64,000 bases of DNA from an uncultured Eudoraea sp. (GTDB lineage: Bacteria; Bacteroidota; Bacteroidia; Flavobacteriales; Flavobacteriaceae). Position 1 is the stretch's first letter, and every line of letters begins with the position of its first letter. The notes under the pieces are model-generated. The model saw only the letters and a list, made by a program, of their open reading frames with translations. It was not told the origin of the DNA and searched no databases. The DNA lies in assembly GCA_947258405.1 (NCBI GenBank), contig CAMYIE010000008.1, positions 54,604 to 118,603 of the forward strand, written 5' to 3'. Both the position numbers and the translations under genes were made by a program. This document shows, in pieces, positions 27,976 through 37,267 of the stretch.

Positions 27976-28428
27976 TTACGATCTCAACTTTACGGACCAT
28001 TCAAAATCGAACGATGCCACCTGATCTCCGGATTCATCGCGCCCGATGGAATTCATCCAGAACGTCTGCCCTTCTCCGCTTGCTATTGTCTGTTCCAGTG
28101 CCGATTTAATCTTGTGGCCATCTTCGCAGGTAAAAGTAATCCGACCTCTGGCTTTTTTGGTAAAGACTGCTTTATTACTGGCCACCAGCATGGATACGCG
28201 TTGATCGTTTTGCCTTATCTGATCGATAACCATGGCCCCGGTACTGAGCTCCGCAGCCATTCCCTGAACGGCCCAGAACATCGATTTAAACGGGTTTTGA
28301 TTTATCCAGCGGTATGTTACGGTTACCACCGCCTTTTGTTTACCCAGCTCCCTCAGGCGTACCCCACACCACCAGGCGGCGGGTAATTTGAAAAAAGTAA
28401 ATGTATTGAACCTGCTTGCAGTACTCAT
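27976..28428 (-). CDS. DUF4442 hotdog-fold protein
   Basis: A 150-aa protein resembling DUF4442, a thioesterase-like hotdog family: NPFKSMFWAVQGMAAELSTGAM on the central helix and VSMLVASNKAVFTKKARGRITFTCEDG on the sheet. The same stretch is open on the plus strand (27928-28386), but the hotdog pattern shows that the minus strand is coding. A thioester substrate is likely but unknown. Confidence 0.8.
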   Translation of the reverse strand: MSTASRFNTFTFFKLPAAWWCGVRLRELGKQKAVVTVTYRWINQNPFKSMFWAVQGMAAELSTGAMVIDQIRQNDQRVSMLVASNKAVFTKKARGRITFTCEDGHKIKSALEQTIASGEGQTFWMNSIGRDESGDQVASFDFEWSVKLRS

Positions 28429-28511
28429 ATGCCAATGCTTCTTGCCACTAAAAGTATCGAAATTATCTGAGCTATTAAATGTTAAATATATGTTAAATTA
28501 TAGTACTATGT

Positions 28512-28544
28512 TTTGCATAATACCTTCTTTTGGATATATATTTG
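28512..28544 (+). promoter_or_regulatory. Bacteroidota-type promoter of the DUF4870-PadR-PspC locus
   Basis: TTTG (28512-28515), 21-nt spacer, then TATATTTG (28537-28544), a perfect TAnnTTTG. It lies 20 bp before the ATG at 28564. Confidence 0.65.
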
Positions 28545-28563
28545 CATAAGAAACTAATATGCC

Positions 28564-29046
28564 ATGACAGAGACATTGACCAAACACGAGAGAAACCTAT
28601 CGGCAATAATCCATGCTTCGACCTTTAGCAGGTTCGTTATTCCCTTTGGAAATTTCTTTATTCCCCTGGTATTATGGCTGGCCAATAGAAATGAATACAC
28701 CTATGTAGATTACAACGGTAAGCAGGTGCTGAACTTTCAAATAAGCTTACTGCTCTACTCTGTCGTTCTGGGGATGATCACAGTTCCGTTCTTACTGGGT
28801 TTCCTGCCTAACATTTTTGAGGGTGGGATTCTGAATTTGCGCGACTTTAATGAGTTTAACAATATAAGTTTTCACTGGGACAGCGATTGGCTCAGTCTGG
28901 GACGGATGTTATGGCCCATCGGAATTGCAGGAATGCTCCAGTTTTCGTTATTTATTATCAATATCGTCTATACCATTTTAGGGACCATACGAACTAATGA
29001 GGGTGAAGCATTTCGCTATCCCATCACTATAAAATTCATAAAATAA
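28564..29046 (+). CDS. DUF4870 (Tic20-like) membrane protein
   Basis: A 160-aa membrane protein with three to four spans. The segment IPFGNFFIPLVLWLANRNEYTYVDYNGKQVLNFQISLLLY is the DUF4870 hallmark (positions about 27-65, quoted here in two pieces in essence: PLVLWL and NGKQVLNFQ). A loop insertion before the last spans (NLRDFNEFNN) is larger than usual. Its stop overlaps the next ATG by 1 nt. Confidence 0.85.
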   Translation: MTETLTKHERNLSAIIHASTFSRFVIPFGNFFIPLVLWLANRNEYTYVDYNGKQVLNFQISLLLYSVVLGMITVPFLLGFLPNIFEGGILNLRDFNEFNNISFHWDSDWLSLGRMLWPIGIAGMLQFSLFIINIVYTILGTIRTNEGEAFRYPITIKFIK

Positions 29047-29576
29047 TGACAGCACTTATCAGACATTTAGTATTTCTCATAGTTTTGCTCTGCTCATTTT
29101 TATTCAGTCGGGCACAGGAGCATCAGCAAAGTACTCTGCATGTACTGCTCCAACAGAAAGACAGCCTTCTTTTCGATGCCGCTTTTAACCAATGCGACAC
29201 CGATACGATGGAAGCGCTTTTTACCGAAGACTTTGAGTTCTATCACGATAAAGGGGGTGCCACATTTGGCCGGGAAGCATTCCTCGCTCCCACCAGGGAA
29301 AGATGTGCCAGGCTAGTTCCTGATGCTGCGCAGCCTGCCAAACGCATTCTCACAGAGGGAAGCCTTAAAGTATATCCGCTCTATAAGAACGGGGATCTTT
29401 ATGGGGCCATACAACACGGAATCCATAGTTTTCAATTCCTGAACGAGGATAATAAATACCAGCAGGGCGATACAGCAAAATTTACCCATGTCTGGGTCTT
29501 GCAAGACGGTCATTGGAAAATAAAACGCGAATTGAGTTACGACCATGTATCCTATCAGGAAAAAAACAGCAAATAA
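29046..29576 (+). CDS. DUF4440 / NTF2-like exported protein
   Basis: A 176-aa protein with a Sec signal (1-23, ending SRAQ) and a DUF4440 domain: LFDAAFNQCDTDTMEALFTEDFEFYHD and FTHVWVLQDGHWKIKRELSYDH. DUF4440 proteins share the NTF2 cone fold; the ligand is unknown. It is translationally coupled to the DUF4870 gene. Confidence 0.85.
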   Translation: MTALIRHLVFLIVLLCSFLFSRAQEHQQSTLHVLLQQKDSLLFDAAFNQCDTDTMEALFTEDFEFYHDKGGATFGREAFLAPTRERCARLVPDAAQPAKRILTEGSLKVYPLYKNGDLYGAIQHGIHSFQFLNEDNKYQQGDTAKFTHVWVLQDGHWKIKRELSYDHVSYQEKNSK

Positions 29577-29711
29577 AGAACTAATAATATTCATCAATCA
29601 CCTATCAGCAGTTTATTCATCAATCAAATGGAAACACAAAAAATGAACAGTTAATCGAATGCCGGAGTCGGATAAGAACTCCGCTCCGGCAGACACCAGA
29701 ATCGTAAAATT

Positions 29712-30047
29712 ATGAACATAGAAAATACAAAAGCACAGATGCGTAAAGGGGTTTTGGAGTACTGCATCCTTTCCATCCTCGATGGAGAAGATAAATATAC
29801 CTCCGAGATTTTATCAGCCCTTAAAGACGCCAAGATGCTAGTAGTAGAAGGTACTATTTATCCGCTGCTCACAAGGCTTAAAAACGCCGGCCTTCTCAAC
29901 TATCGCTGGGAAGAGTCAACCTCCGGACCACCCCGTAAGTATTATGGATTAACGGAAACAGGAAAGGTCTTTCTTAAAGAACTTAATACCACCTGGGACG
30001 AATTACGAGGAGCAGTAAACCTGGTTACTAAAGCTAAAAAGATCTAA
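29712..30047 (+). CDS. PadR-family transcriptional regulator
   Basis: A 111-aa winged-helix protein: MRKGVLEYCILSILD, YTSEILSALKDAKMLVVEGTIYPLL, TRLKNAGLLNYRWEESTSGPPRKYYGLTETG (split here by function: helix 3, wing) all fit PadR subfamily 2. It lies 2 nt before the PspC gene and probably represses its own operon. In flavobacteria the PadR-PspC-GIN order is conserved. Confidence 0.92.
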   Translation: MNIENTKAQMRKGVLEYCILSILDGEDKYTSEILSALKDAKMLVVEGTIYPLLTRLKNAGLLNYRWEESTSGPPRKYYGLTETGKVFLKELNTTWDELRGAVNLVTKAKKI

Positions 30048-30049
30048 AA

Positions 30050-31765
30050 ATGAACAAGACAGTAAATATTAATCTCGCTAATATACTTTTTCACATAGAT
30101 GAAAAAGCATTTAACAAGCTGCAGCGTTATCTGGAATCGATTAAACGCTCTTTCCAGGGGACTACCGGAAGTGATGAGATCATCGCCGATATAGAAGCGC
30201 GAATAGCTGAATTATTCCACGAAAAACTGGAAAACGAACGACAGGTTATCACTTTAAAGGAAGTAGACGAAGTGATCAACGTGATGGGACAACCCGAGGA
30301 TTACATGGTAGACGAAGACATTTTTGAGGATGCTCCGAGGACTTCGGAACCCACGGGAAAGAGAGTAAAAAAGCTCTACCGAGATATAGATAGCAAATAT
30401 ATAGGTGGGGTATGTTCTGGTTTGGAGCACTATCTTGGCATCGATGCCCTTTGGATTCGATTGTTCTTTATTTTCTTCGCTCTTTTTACCGGCTTTGGAT
30501 TTATCGCCTACATTCTCTTGTGGATACTGGTACCCGAAGCAGGTACTACCTCCCAAAAACTGGATATGAAGGGGGAGCCGGTCAACATCAGCAATATCGA
30601 ACGCAAAGTCAAGGAAGGATTTGAAGATGTTACAGAAAAAGTCAAGAATGTAGACTATGAAAAGGTCGGTAAAAAGGTAAAAAGCAGTACACATACCTTT
30701 TTCGATACCCTTGGCGACATTATTATGTTCCTTTTTAAAGTAGTGGGGAAATTCATTGGGATCTTACTCATTATTATAGGAGCAGCCACCTTGATAGGCT
30801 TGTTTATAGGCCTTTTCACCGTTGGCGTTCTGGATATAGTACATATCCCAGGTATAGATTTTTACGATATGGTGAGTTCTACGGGTACGCCTGTTTGGTT
30901 GGTTTCACTACTCGCTTTCTTCGCCATTGGTATTCCATTTTTCTTTCTTTTATACCTGGGATTGAAAATATTGGTAAACAACCTGAAATCTATTGGCAAT
31001 ATTGCCAAGTTTTCCCTGCTGGGTCTTTGGTTATTATCTATAATAGGGTTAACGATCCTGGGTGTAAAACAGGCTTCGGCTCATGCCTATACCGGTACGA
31101 TGACTGAAAAGGAAGAATTGTATTTCCCTTCAGACACACTCAATATCGCCATGCGCAGCAGTGAATTATATGAAAACCAGGAAAATATCGGGATTGCCGA
31201 TATGGTGATCAGTTATACCGAAAGTGGTGAGCGACTATTGTATTCAGAGGACGTACGCTTCGACATTAAAAAATCTGAAGATAGTCTGAGCAGAATCAGG
31301 ATCCGAAAAGATGCCGACGGCAGTTCCTTTAAAAATGCCAGGGACCGCGCTTCAAAGATTGCCTATTCCTTTGCATCAGCAGACAACTCACTTATACTCG
31401 ATGACTTTCTTACCACTGGGGTGGAGAACAAAGTACGTGACCAGGAAATCCGTGTAACACTTTATGTGCCAGAAGGCCAGGTGATCCGGCTCGATGAATC
31501 AACCCGGCGTAATATTGCAAGAACCATGCGGTACGATCAGGACCTTTATCGGTCGGATATGGTAGATTATTATTGGTCAATGGCCGATGATGGTGAGCTT
31601 AAATGCCTTGGCTGTCCTGAGGATATCGGTGATGATAATAACAACGACGGTCGGATCATTATCAACGAAGACGGGGTCGATATTAATATTAATGACGATG
31701 AAGATTCATTTGAAATGAAGATCGACGAGGACGGTTTAAAAATAAAAGCTAAAGAAAAAGACTAA
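30050..31765 (+). CDS. PspC domain membrane protein
   Basis: A 571-aa protein. An N-terminal helical domain (MNKTVNINLANILFHIDEKA, about 1-85) precedes a PspC domain at about 118-165 (YIGGVCSGLEHYLGIDALWIR then membrane span and LWILVPEAG). Four further hydrophobic spans lie between 225 and 345. The C-terminal 220 residues form a beta-rich extracytoplasmic part with an Asp/Asn-rich end (DIGDDNNNDG, INEDGVDININDDED). It belongs to the phage-shock/envelope-stress theme. It is cotranscribed with PadR. Confidence 0.88.
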   Translation: MNKTVNINLANILFHIDEKAFNKLQRYLESIKRSFQGTTGSDEIIADIEARIAELFHEKLENERQVITLKEVDEVINVMGQPEDYMVDEDIFEDAPRTSEPTGKRVKKLYRDIDSKYIGGVCSGLEHYLGIDALWIRLFFIFFALFTGFGFIAYILLWILVPEAGTTSQKLDMKGEPVNISNIERKVKEGFEDVTEKVKNVDYEKVGKKVKSSTHTFFDTLGDIIMFLFKVVGKFIGILLIIIGAATLIGLFIGLFTVGVLDIVHIPGIDFYDMVSSTGTPVWLVSLLAFFAIGIPFFFLLYLGLKILVNNLKSIGNIAKFSLLGLWLLSIIGLTILGVKQASAHAYTGTMTEKEELYFPSDTLNIAMRSSELYENQENIGIADMVISYTESGERLLYSEDVRFDIKKSEDSLSRIRIRKDADGSSFKNARDRASKIAYSFASADNSLILDDFLTTGVENKVRDQEIRVTLYVPEGQVIRLDESTRRNIARTMRYDQDLYRSDMVDYYWSMADDGELKCLGCPEDIGDDNNNDGRIIINEDGVDININDDEDSFEMKIDEDGLKIKAKEKD

Positions 31766-31904
31766 CAGATTACAACTCGGACATCAAAAACAACAATTGA
31801 GTATAAATTATGTGCAGATCTATGGTGATCGTTGCAATTTTACACCATGAATCAACAACATACAGAAAGAAATAAAAATTATCAACAATCTAAAAACAAC
31901 AATC

Positions 31905-32627
31905 ATGACAACTCTCGCTAAAATAACAATTGCGCTTATTGTAGCGCTTATTACTTCTTCCTGCGCATTTGACGTTAATTTCGGCGCCGGGAAAAAAGGA
32001 AATGGTGAAGTGGTAAAAGACAGAAGGGAAACAACAGAAGATTTTACAGTGGTTTCGGCCTCAGAAGGACTGGATGTATTTGTTACCCAGGGATCAGACT
32101 ATGAAATCACCGTTGAAGCGGATGAAAATATTATCGACCTGATCGGTACAGATATCTCCGATGGGAAACTAAAGGTTCATACAATTGAGAATATCGGCAG
32201 AGCTACCAAGAAAGTATATGTTACTCTTCCGGAAGTAACCGCCATGTATGCCTCCAGCGGAGCCGATCTTGTTTCACAAGGTGTGATCACCGCCGACAAA
32301 ATCTCCCTTGACGCCAGCAGCGGTTCCGATCTTAGGATAGAGCTCAACGCCGATGAAGTGGATGCGGATACCAGCAGTGGTGCAGATATCAGGATTACAG
32401 GCCAGGCTAATTTGTTCTTGGCCGATGCCAGTAGTGGATCTGATATTAAAGCCAAGGAATTCCTGGTGAAAACTTGCCATGCCGATGCCAGTAGTGGAGC
32501 CGATATTACCGTAAATGTCTCCGAATCACTCACAGCAGATGCCAGTAGTGGAGCGGATATTTCCTATATGGGTGAGGCCAGTGTTCAAAAGAAAAAATCG
32601 GTTTCGGGAAGCGTCCATAAATATTAA
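31905..32627 (+). CDS. Head-GIN domain (DUF2807) predicted lipoprotein
   Basis: A 240-aa protein with lipobox ITSSC (Cys20) and a head-GIN/DUF2807 beta-helix. The helix is marked by six turns of the DASSG(A/S)D type between about residues 115 and 225. It is usually found with PspC genes, as here, and is thought to be surface exposed. Three of the repeats are nearly identical at DNA level, so the repeat number may be unstable. Confidence 0.88.
   Translation: MTTLAKITIALIVALITSSCAFDVNFGAGKKGNGEVVKDRRETTEDFTVVSASEGLDVFVTQGSDYEITVEADENIIDLIGTDISDGKLKVHTIENIGRATKKVYVTLPEVTAMYASSGADLVSQGVITADKISLDASSGSDLRIELNADEVDADTSSGADIRITGQANLFLADASSGSDIKAKEFLVKTCHADASSGADITVNVSESLTADASSGADISYMGEASVQKKKSVSGSVHKY
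32421..32561 (+). repeat. Intragenic DNA repeats in the head-GIN gene
   Basis: The 18-mer GCCGATGCCAGTAGTGGA starts at 32421 and 32481, and a one-base variant starts at 32535. The periods are 60 and 54 bp, that is 20 and 18 codons. More diverged copies lie at about 32249, 32310 and 32367. Confidence 0.8.
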
Positions 32628-32697
32628 AATTCAATCAAAAACAGCAGTAAAACAATCATTAAGGAACAGTCTGATTCATTTCTACACCAACCACTTT

Positions 32698-32731
32698 AAA
32701 CCCTGTCGGTCTCGACGGGGTTTACTGTTTT
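32698..32731 (+). terminator. Rho-independent terminator after the GIN gene
   Basis: AAACCCTGTCG (32698-32708) pairs with CGACGGGGTTT (32713-32723) through a GTCT loop, one wobble or mismatch. T-rich sequence follows. Confidence 0.8.
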
Positions 32732-32776
32732 AGGTTGTGTAGATTTCCATATATTCGTATCGATAGATTATACCGG

Positions 32777-33790
32777 ATGCTGGAGTTAGAATTAAAACCT
32801 TATCGTCTAAAACTAAGACATAGGTTCAGGATATCACGTGATGCCTACAACGAGCAGGAAAGTCTGATTGTTTGCCTGGGCTCGAAGGGGCATGTTGGAT
32901 TTGGTGAAACTACGGCTAATCCCTATTACGGTATGGAGATCGCGGTTATGATGGAAAGTATTGAGGCAGTACGATCTAATATTGAAGCTTATGATTTTAA
33001 AGAGCCCAAGTCTTTTTACGAGTTCCTGAGTGAATTAATATCAGATCCTTTTATCCTCTGTGCACTCGATCTTGCTTCCTGGGACCTCTACGGGAAAAAA
33101 CTTGGTAAGCCACTCTACGAAATATGGGATACTTCTATCGATCAATATCCGATTTCGAATTACACCATTGGGCTGGATTCGATAGAGAAAATGGTCGCCA
33201 AGATGAAAGAACAACCCTGGCCAATCTACAAGATCAAGCTGGGAACAGATCAAGACATTGCCATCATCAGGGAATTACGCCAGCACAGCCAGTCGGTGTT
33301 TCGAATAGATGCGAACTGTGCCTGGACCGCCAGGCAGACTATTAACTACGCCCCTGTATTGAAAGAGCTTGGGGTGGAATTCATAGAACAACCGCTGGAG
33401 TCCGAAGACTGGGAAGGAATGGAACAGGTACAGCACCATAGTGTACTTCCCGTAATCGCAGACGAGAGTTGCAGAACGGAAGAAGATGTTGATCGATGTG
33501 CACTTCATTTTAATGGCATTAATATCAAACTTACAAAATGCGGTGGCCTCACCCCTGCCCTGCGCATGATCGGCCGGGCACGGGATCTGGGTTTAAAGGT
33601 CATGGTGGGTTGTATGACTGAGTCTACCGTAGGTATTTCGGCCATAGCTCAATTGCTGCCTCAGCTCGACTATGTGGATATGGATGGTGCATTACTCTTA
33701 AAAGAGGATATCGCTACCGGGGTAGAACTACTCGATGGAGGGGTAGTGAAATTTGCTGAAATGGGGGGAAGTGGAATTCAGCTGTTATGA
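32777..33790 (+). CDS. Dipeptide epimerase (L-Ala-D/L-Glu epimerase), enolase superfamily
   Basis: I start at the ATG at 32777 (MLELELKPYRLKLRHRF); a longer TTG form from 32735 would overlap the terminator. The 337-aa product has the muconate-lactonising subgroup residues: KxK at Lys152/Lys154 (YKIKLG), metal ligands Asp178, Glu204 and Asp229, and acceptor Lys251 (NIKLTKCGG). It probably epimerises L-Ala-D-Glu or related dipeptides from murein turnover. Its stop overlaps the next start by 4 nt (ATGA). Confidence 0.9.
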   Translation: MLELELKPYRLKLRHRFRISRDAYNEQESLIVCLGSKGHVGFGETTANPYYGMEIAVMMESIEAVRSNIEAYDFKEPKSFYEFLSELISDPFILCALDLASWDLYGKKLGKPLYEIWDTSIDQYPISNYTIGLDSIEKMVAKMKEQPWPIYKIKLGTDQDIAIIRELRQHSQSVFRIDANCAWTARQTINYAPVLKELGVEFIEQPLESEDWEGMEQVQHHSVLPVIADESCRTEEDVDRCALHFNGINIKLTKCGGLTPALRMIGRARDLGLKVMVGCMTESTVGISAIAQLLPQLDYVDMDGALLLKEDIATGVELLDGGVVKFAEMGGSGIQLL

Positions 33791-34848
33791 AACCAATCTA
33801 TATCCCTGGATTTCCAGGAAGTAAAATCCACCTAGACAATCGGCATTTTCTCTATTTTGGAGGGACCTCCTACCTTGGTATACAAACTTTACCAGAATTT
33901 CAGCAGTTGTTGATCGATGATATCCGCCAGTATGGTACAAACTATGGGGCATCCAGAATATCGAATATCAGACTGGAAATCTACAACAAAACAGAAGAAT
34001 ACCTCAGCAAATGGGTAGGTAGCGAAGCCAGTATCGTTTTGTCTTCCGGATTCCTGGCAGGACAGTTGCTGGCGCGTTATTTTAACCCAAAGGATTATAA
34101 ATTATTTTATTCCACACATACCCACGCCTCCCTGTACTCAGATGATCGCGAAGCGTACGCAAACTATGTAGTTCTCAGAAAGGAGTTGATAGATTATTTG
34201 AATTCCAATGATAAAAGAACGCCTGTAGTTCTATTAGATACGATTGATTTTAGCAGTGGTGCGTTTCCGAAATTTAAGGGACTCAATGACCTTCCCCTGG
34301 ACTCCTGCATTGTTATTGCCGATGATTCTCATGGGATTGGTCTTGTGGGAACCGAAGGCAGCGGTTCTTTCAGGCAATTAAAAGAAATGTTACCCATGGA
34401 ACTTCTGGTCTGCAGTTCCTTCGGCAAAACTATGGGGGTACAAGCCGGAGCCGTATTCGGAACTTCATCCCGACTCGACGCTTTAAGGGAGACCTCATTA
34501 TACATTGGGGCCAGTCCGCCCGCCCCTGCCCTTATGTCGACCTTGCTTAAAGCAGCTCCAATTTATGCGGCCCAAAGATCTATTTTATTTGCTTTATTGG
34601 AAAAATTTCATAATTCGCTGAATCATCCTGAAAAGTTTCGATACATGCATCGTTATCCTGTTTATGAATCAGATGACCATAAATTATCTGCCTACTTAAG
34701 CAAGGAGGGAATCTTTGTAACTGATTTTGACTATCCTGCTGAGATTGATTCGTGGCAATGCCGTCTGGTTATAAATGCCCAACACGGACCAGATGATATC
34801 TCCACTTTGGCAGAAAAAATCAATAGCTACTATAGCCTACACTCATAA
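33787..34848 (+). CDS. PLP-dependent enzyme, KBL/AONS-like (class II fold I)
   Basis: A 353-aa fold-type I PLP enzyme. The Schiff-base lysine is Lys214 (SSFGKTMGVQAGAVFG) and the cofactor pocket is ADDSHGIG (Asp179, His182). GTNYGASRISNIR near residue 50 recalls the N-terminal region of alpha-oxoamine synthases such as BioF and KBL. The protein is shorter than those enzymes and has no acyl-CoA-specific mark that I can see. It is translationally coupled to the dipeptide epimerase, so an amino acid or dipeptide released from murein is a sensible substrate (inference). Confidence 0.82.
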   Translation: MKPIYIPGFPGSKIHLDNRHFLYFGGTSYLGIQTLPEFQQLLIDDIRQYGTNYGASRISNIRLEIYNKTEEYLSKWVGSEASIVLSSGFLAGQLLARYFNPKDYKLFYSTHTHASLYSDDREAYANYVVLRKELIDYLNSNDKRTPVVLLDTIDFSSGAFPKFKGLNDLPLDSCIVIADDSHGIGLVGTEGSGSFRQLKEMLPMELLVCSSFGKTMGVQAGAVFGTSSRLDALRETSLYIGASPPAPALMSTLLKAAPIYAAQRSILFALLEKFHNSLNHPEKFRYMHRYPVYESDDHKLSAYLSKEGIFVTDFDYPAEIDSWQCRLVINAQHGPDDISTLAEKINSYYSLHS

Positions 34849-34959
34849 ATAGGCCATAAAGACTTTAATCCTTAAATAGGATGATTATTTTAATGGTTTT
34901 AACAAAAAAAATTGTAACTTTTTAGATCAAATCTCGATTCATTTTTAAAACACGCAACC

Positions 34960-35406
34960 ATGAAAAAATTAGTAGGATTGGTTTTATTGGCGGTAGTCTT
35001 TGTTACCACCATGGCCATCACTTCATCAACTCCCCCTACCATGCATACTATGGAAGGAACCTGGGAACTACAGGGCTTTTATAATTTTGACGATCAGACA
35101 GTAACAGATACCGTAAACTTGCCTGAGGGTTACAGACAAGTTAAAATGTACTATAATGGCAAGATCATGTGGTCGAGAACAGATCCTAATGATACTGTGG
35201 GCAGGTTCGGCTTCGGATCCTATAGAATTACCAATGAGGATTTGATTGAAACTATCGAGTTCGGTGATTATCAAATGATGCAGGCTCTAGACACTTTACG
35301 TGAATTTACCTTTGAACTTGTACTTAAAGACGACACTTTTAGCCAGATAGCCTTTGACGAAGACGGAAACCGTACTTTCTCGGAGAACTATAAGCGCGTA
35401 GACTAA
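34960..35406 (+). CDS. Small exported lipocalin-like protein
   Basis: A 148-aa protein with a signal peptide or N-terminal anchor (MKKLVGLVLLAVVFVTTMA). The body, GTWELQGFYNF, YRQVKMYYNGKIMWSRTDP and FGFGSYRITNEDLIE, follows the pattern of lipocalin-like/DUF4488-type beta-barrel proteins (GTWEL at start). Specific ligand unknown. A strong terminator follows. Confidence 0.7.
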   Translation: MKKLVGLVLLAVVFVTTMAITSSTPPTMHTMEGTWELQGFYNFDDQTVTDTVNLPEGYRQVKMYYNGKIMWSRTDPNDTVGRFGFGSYRITNEDLIETIEFGDYQMMQALDTLREFTFELVLKDDTFSQIAFDEDGNRTFSENYKRVD

Positions 35407-35420
35407 TCCTACTGCACAAA

Positions 35421-35451
35421 AAAAACCGCTATGTTACATAGCGGTTTTTTA
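35421..35451. terminator. Bidirectional terminator
   Basis: AAAACCGCTATG and CATAGCGGTTTT form a 12-bp stem with a 3-nt loop flanked by A and T runs. It serves the 34960 gene and the convergent trxB gene. Confidence 0.9.
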
Positions 35452-35465
35452 TTTTTCTCACTTAT

Positions 35466-36437
35466 TTATTGTTGTGTTACCTTCTCCTCGGTTTCTACCG
35501 TGGCAAGATAACGTTCAGCATCAAGTGCCGCCATACAACCAGTTCCGGCGGCCGTGACCGCCTGACGATAGATCTTATCCTGTACATCCCCACTGGCAAA
35601 AACACCTGGTTTAGTGGTCTTGGTAGACTTAGCTTCAGTGACGATATATCCGGTTTCATCCATCTCCAATTGTCCCTTAAATATATCGGTATTGGGTTTA
35701 TGGCCGATCGCTACAAAGAATCCTGTGATCGGAATCTCTTCTTTTGCACCGGTTTGATTATTAAACATTCGCAGACCTTCCACAACCTGTTCGCCTACTA
35801 ATTCTTCAACTTCAGTATTATAGCGCAGATCTATGTTGGGCAAGTTCTCAACACGATGTTGCATCGCCTTGGATGCTCTCATATAGTCTTTCCTAACAAG
35901 CATGGTCACCTTATTGCAAATATTTGCGAGATAAGAAGCTTCTTCTGCCGCAGTATCTCCTCCGCCAACGATGGCCACATCTTGTCCCTTATAGAAAAAT
36001 CCGTCGCATACGGCACATGCAGAAACACCTCCGCCACGTAAACGTTGTTCACTGGGTATATTGAGATATTTGGCCGTTGCACCGGTAGAAATGATGACAG
36101 TCTGAGCTTCTATTATTTTGGAACCATCGATGGTTACTTTATGTATCCCTCCAACTTCATCGCTAAATTCCACTGCAGTAGCCATGCCTATGCGTACTTC
36201 TGTGCCGAAGCGTTCTGCTTGCTGTTGCAATTCTACCATCATAGTTGGGCCGTCAACTCCTTTGGGGTATCCAGGGAAATTATCCACCTCTGTGGTGGTG
36301 GTAAGTTGCCCTCCAGGTTCCATACCTGTATAAAGCAAAGGTTTGAGATCTGCCCTCGCGGCATAAATCGCTGCTGTATAGCCAGCAGGACCTGATCCCA
36401 GTATCAATGTTTTTACACGTTCTGCTTTCTCCGTCAT
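35466..36437 (-). CDS. trxB: Thioredoxin-disulfide reductase
   Basis: A 323-aa flavoprotein. FAD-binding GSGPAGYTAA at 14-23, redox-active CAVC (Cys141, Cys144), NADPH-binding GGGDTAAEEA and the FAD-site GDVQDKIYRQAVTAAG-type C-terminus are all present. It reduces thioredoxin with NADPH in the cytoplasm. It is transcribed after upp on the same strand with a 143-bp gap. Confidence 0.96.
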   Translation of the reverse strand: MTEKAERVKTLILGSGPAGYTAAIYAARADLKPLLYTGMEPGGQLTTTTEVDNFPGYPKGVDGPTMMVELQQQAERFGTEVRIGMATAVEFSDEVGGIHKVTIDGSKIIEAQTVIISTGATAKYLNIPSEQRLRGGGVSACAVCDGFFYKGQDVAIVGGGDTAAEEASYLANICNKVTMLVRKDYMRASKAMQHRVENLPNIDLRYNTEVEELVGEQVVEGLRMFNNQTGAKEEIPITGFFVAIGHKPNTDIFKGQLEMDETGYIVTEAKSTKTTKPGVFASGDVQDKIYRQAVTAAGTGCMAALDAERYLATVETEEKVTQQ

Positions 36438-36580
36438 ATTCGAAATTCTAAAAATTTATTTTTACTGCTGTAAAAGTAGGATTTTAGACCAAATCCTTAC
36501 TTCTAAAGTTATCAAAAGTTTTTATGATTTGATACTCAAACAATAATGCTTTGCTACTGAACTAATCATTTAATAACCGG

Positions 36581-37234
36581 CTATAATTTAACTCCGAAGG
36601 AAAGGTCTCCGGCATCACCCAACCCCGGTATTATATAACCTTTAGGCGAAAGCTCCTGATCGATCGCAGCAATCCACAGGTGGGTATCCTCAGGGAAAAT
36701 ACTACTTACATAATTTACGCCAGGCTGAGAACCTATAACAGAAATTATATGGATTTGCGATGGATGACCATGTGATTGCAAAGATTTGTATACATTCTCC
36801 AATGTTTTACCGGTGGCCAGCATAGGATCGGTAAGAACGAGTGTTTTTGCCCCCAGTACTGGCGCAGCGAAATATTTGACGACAACCTCAAACTCATCAC
36901 CGCCTTCCGGATGATGCCTGTAGGCAGAAATAAATGCATTCTCCGCAGCATCAAAATAATTAAGAAGTCCCTGATGCAGTGGTAGTCCCGCCCTTAAAAC
37001 CGAACAAAGTACCAGGTTGTCTGAGGGTAATGACATTGTCTTGTTCCCAAAAGGAGTGGGTATCGATTTTGTTTTATAACTCAATGTCTTGCTGAGTTCA
37101 TAGCACAATATCTCGCCGATACGTTCAATATTCCTTCTGAAACGCATGGAATCTTTTTGTATCTGCACATCTCTAAGCTCCGAGAGGAATTGATTTATCA
37201 GGGTATTCTCTTTATCAAATCGATGTATAATCAT
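36581..37234 (-). CDS. upp: Uracil phosphoribosyltransferase
   Basis: A 217-aa enzyme with the PRPP-binding loop LTDPMLATGKT, the AGLPLHQGLL segment and uracil-binding C-terminal YIIPGLGDAGDLSFG. It salvages uracil to UMP. It starts 33 bp after the stop of the glutamate-receptor channel gene and could be read from the same transcript. Confidence 0.95.
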   Translation of the reverse strand: MIIHRFDKENTLINQFLSELRDVQIQKDSMRFRRNIERIGEILCYELSKTLSYKTKSIPTPFGNKTMSLPSDNLVLCSVLRAGLPLHQGLLNYFDAAENAFISAYRHHPEGGDEFEVVVKYFAAPVLGAKTLVLTDPMLATGKTLENVYKSLQSHGHPSQIHIISVIGSQPGVNYVSSIFPEDTHLWIAAIDQELSPKGYIIPGLGDAGDLSFGVKL

Positions 37235-37267
37235 ATCATGGAATAATATTCAGGTCTTTGGATTTAT

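Noticed and set aside
27928..28386. 152-codon plus-strand frame opposite the DUF4442 gene
   Set aside because: The minus strand has the hotdog-fold pattern and a matching length; the plus-strand product (Cys/Pro-rich, no motif) is a shadow.
32249..32561. CRISPR-like periodic repeats
   Set aside because: The repeats are in frame inside a head-GIN gene and encode beta-helix turns; spacers are coding and related to each other.
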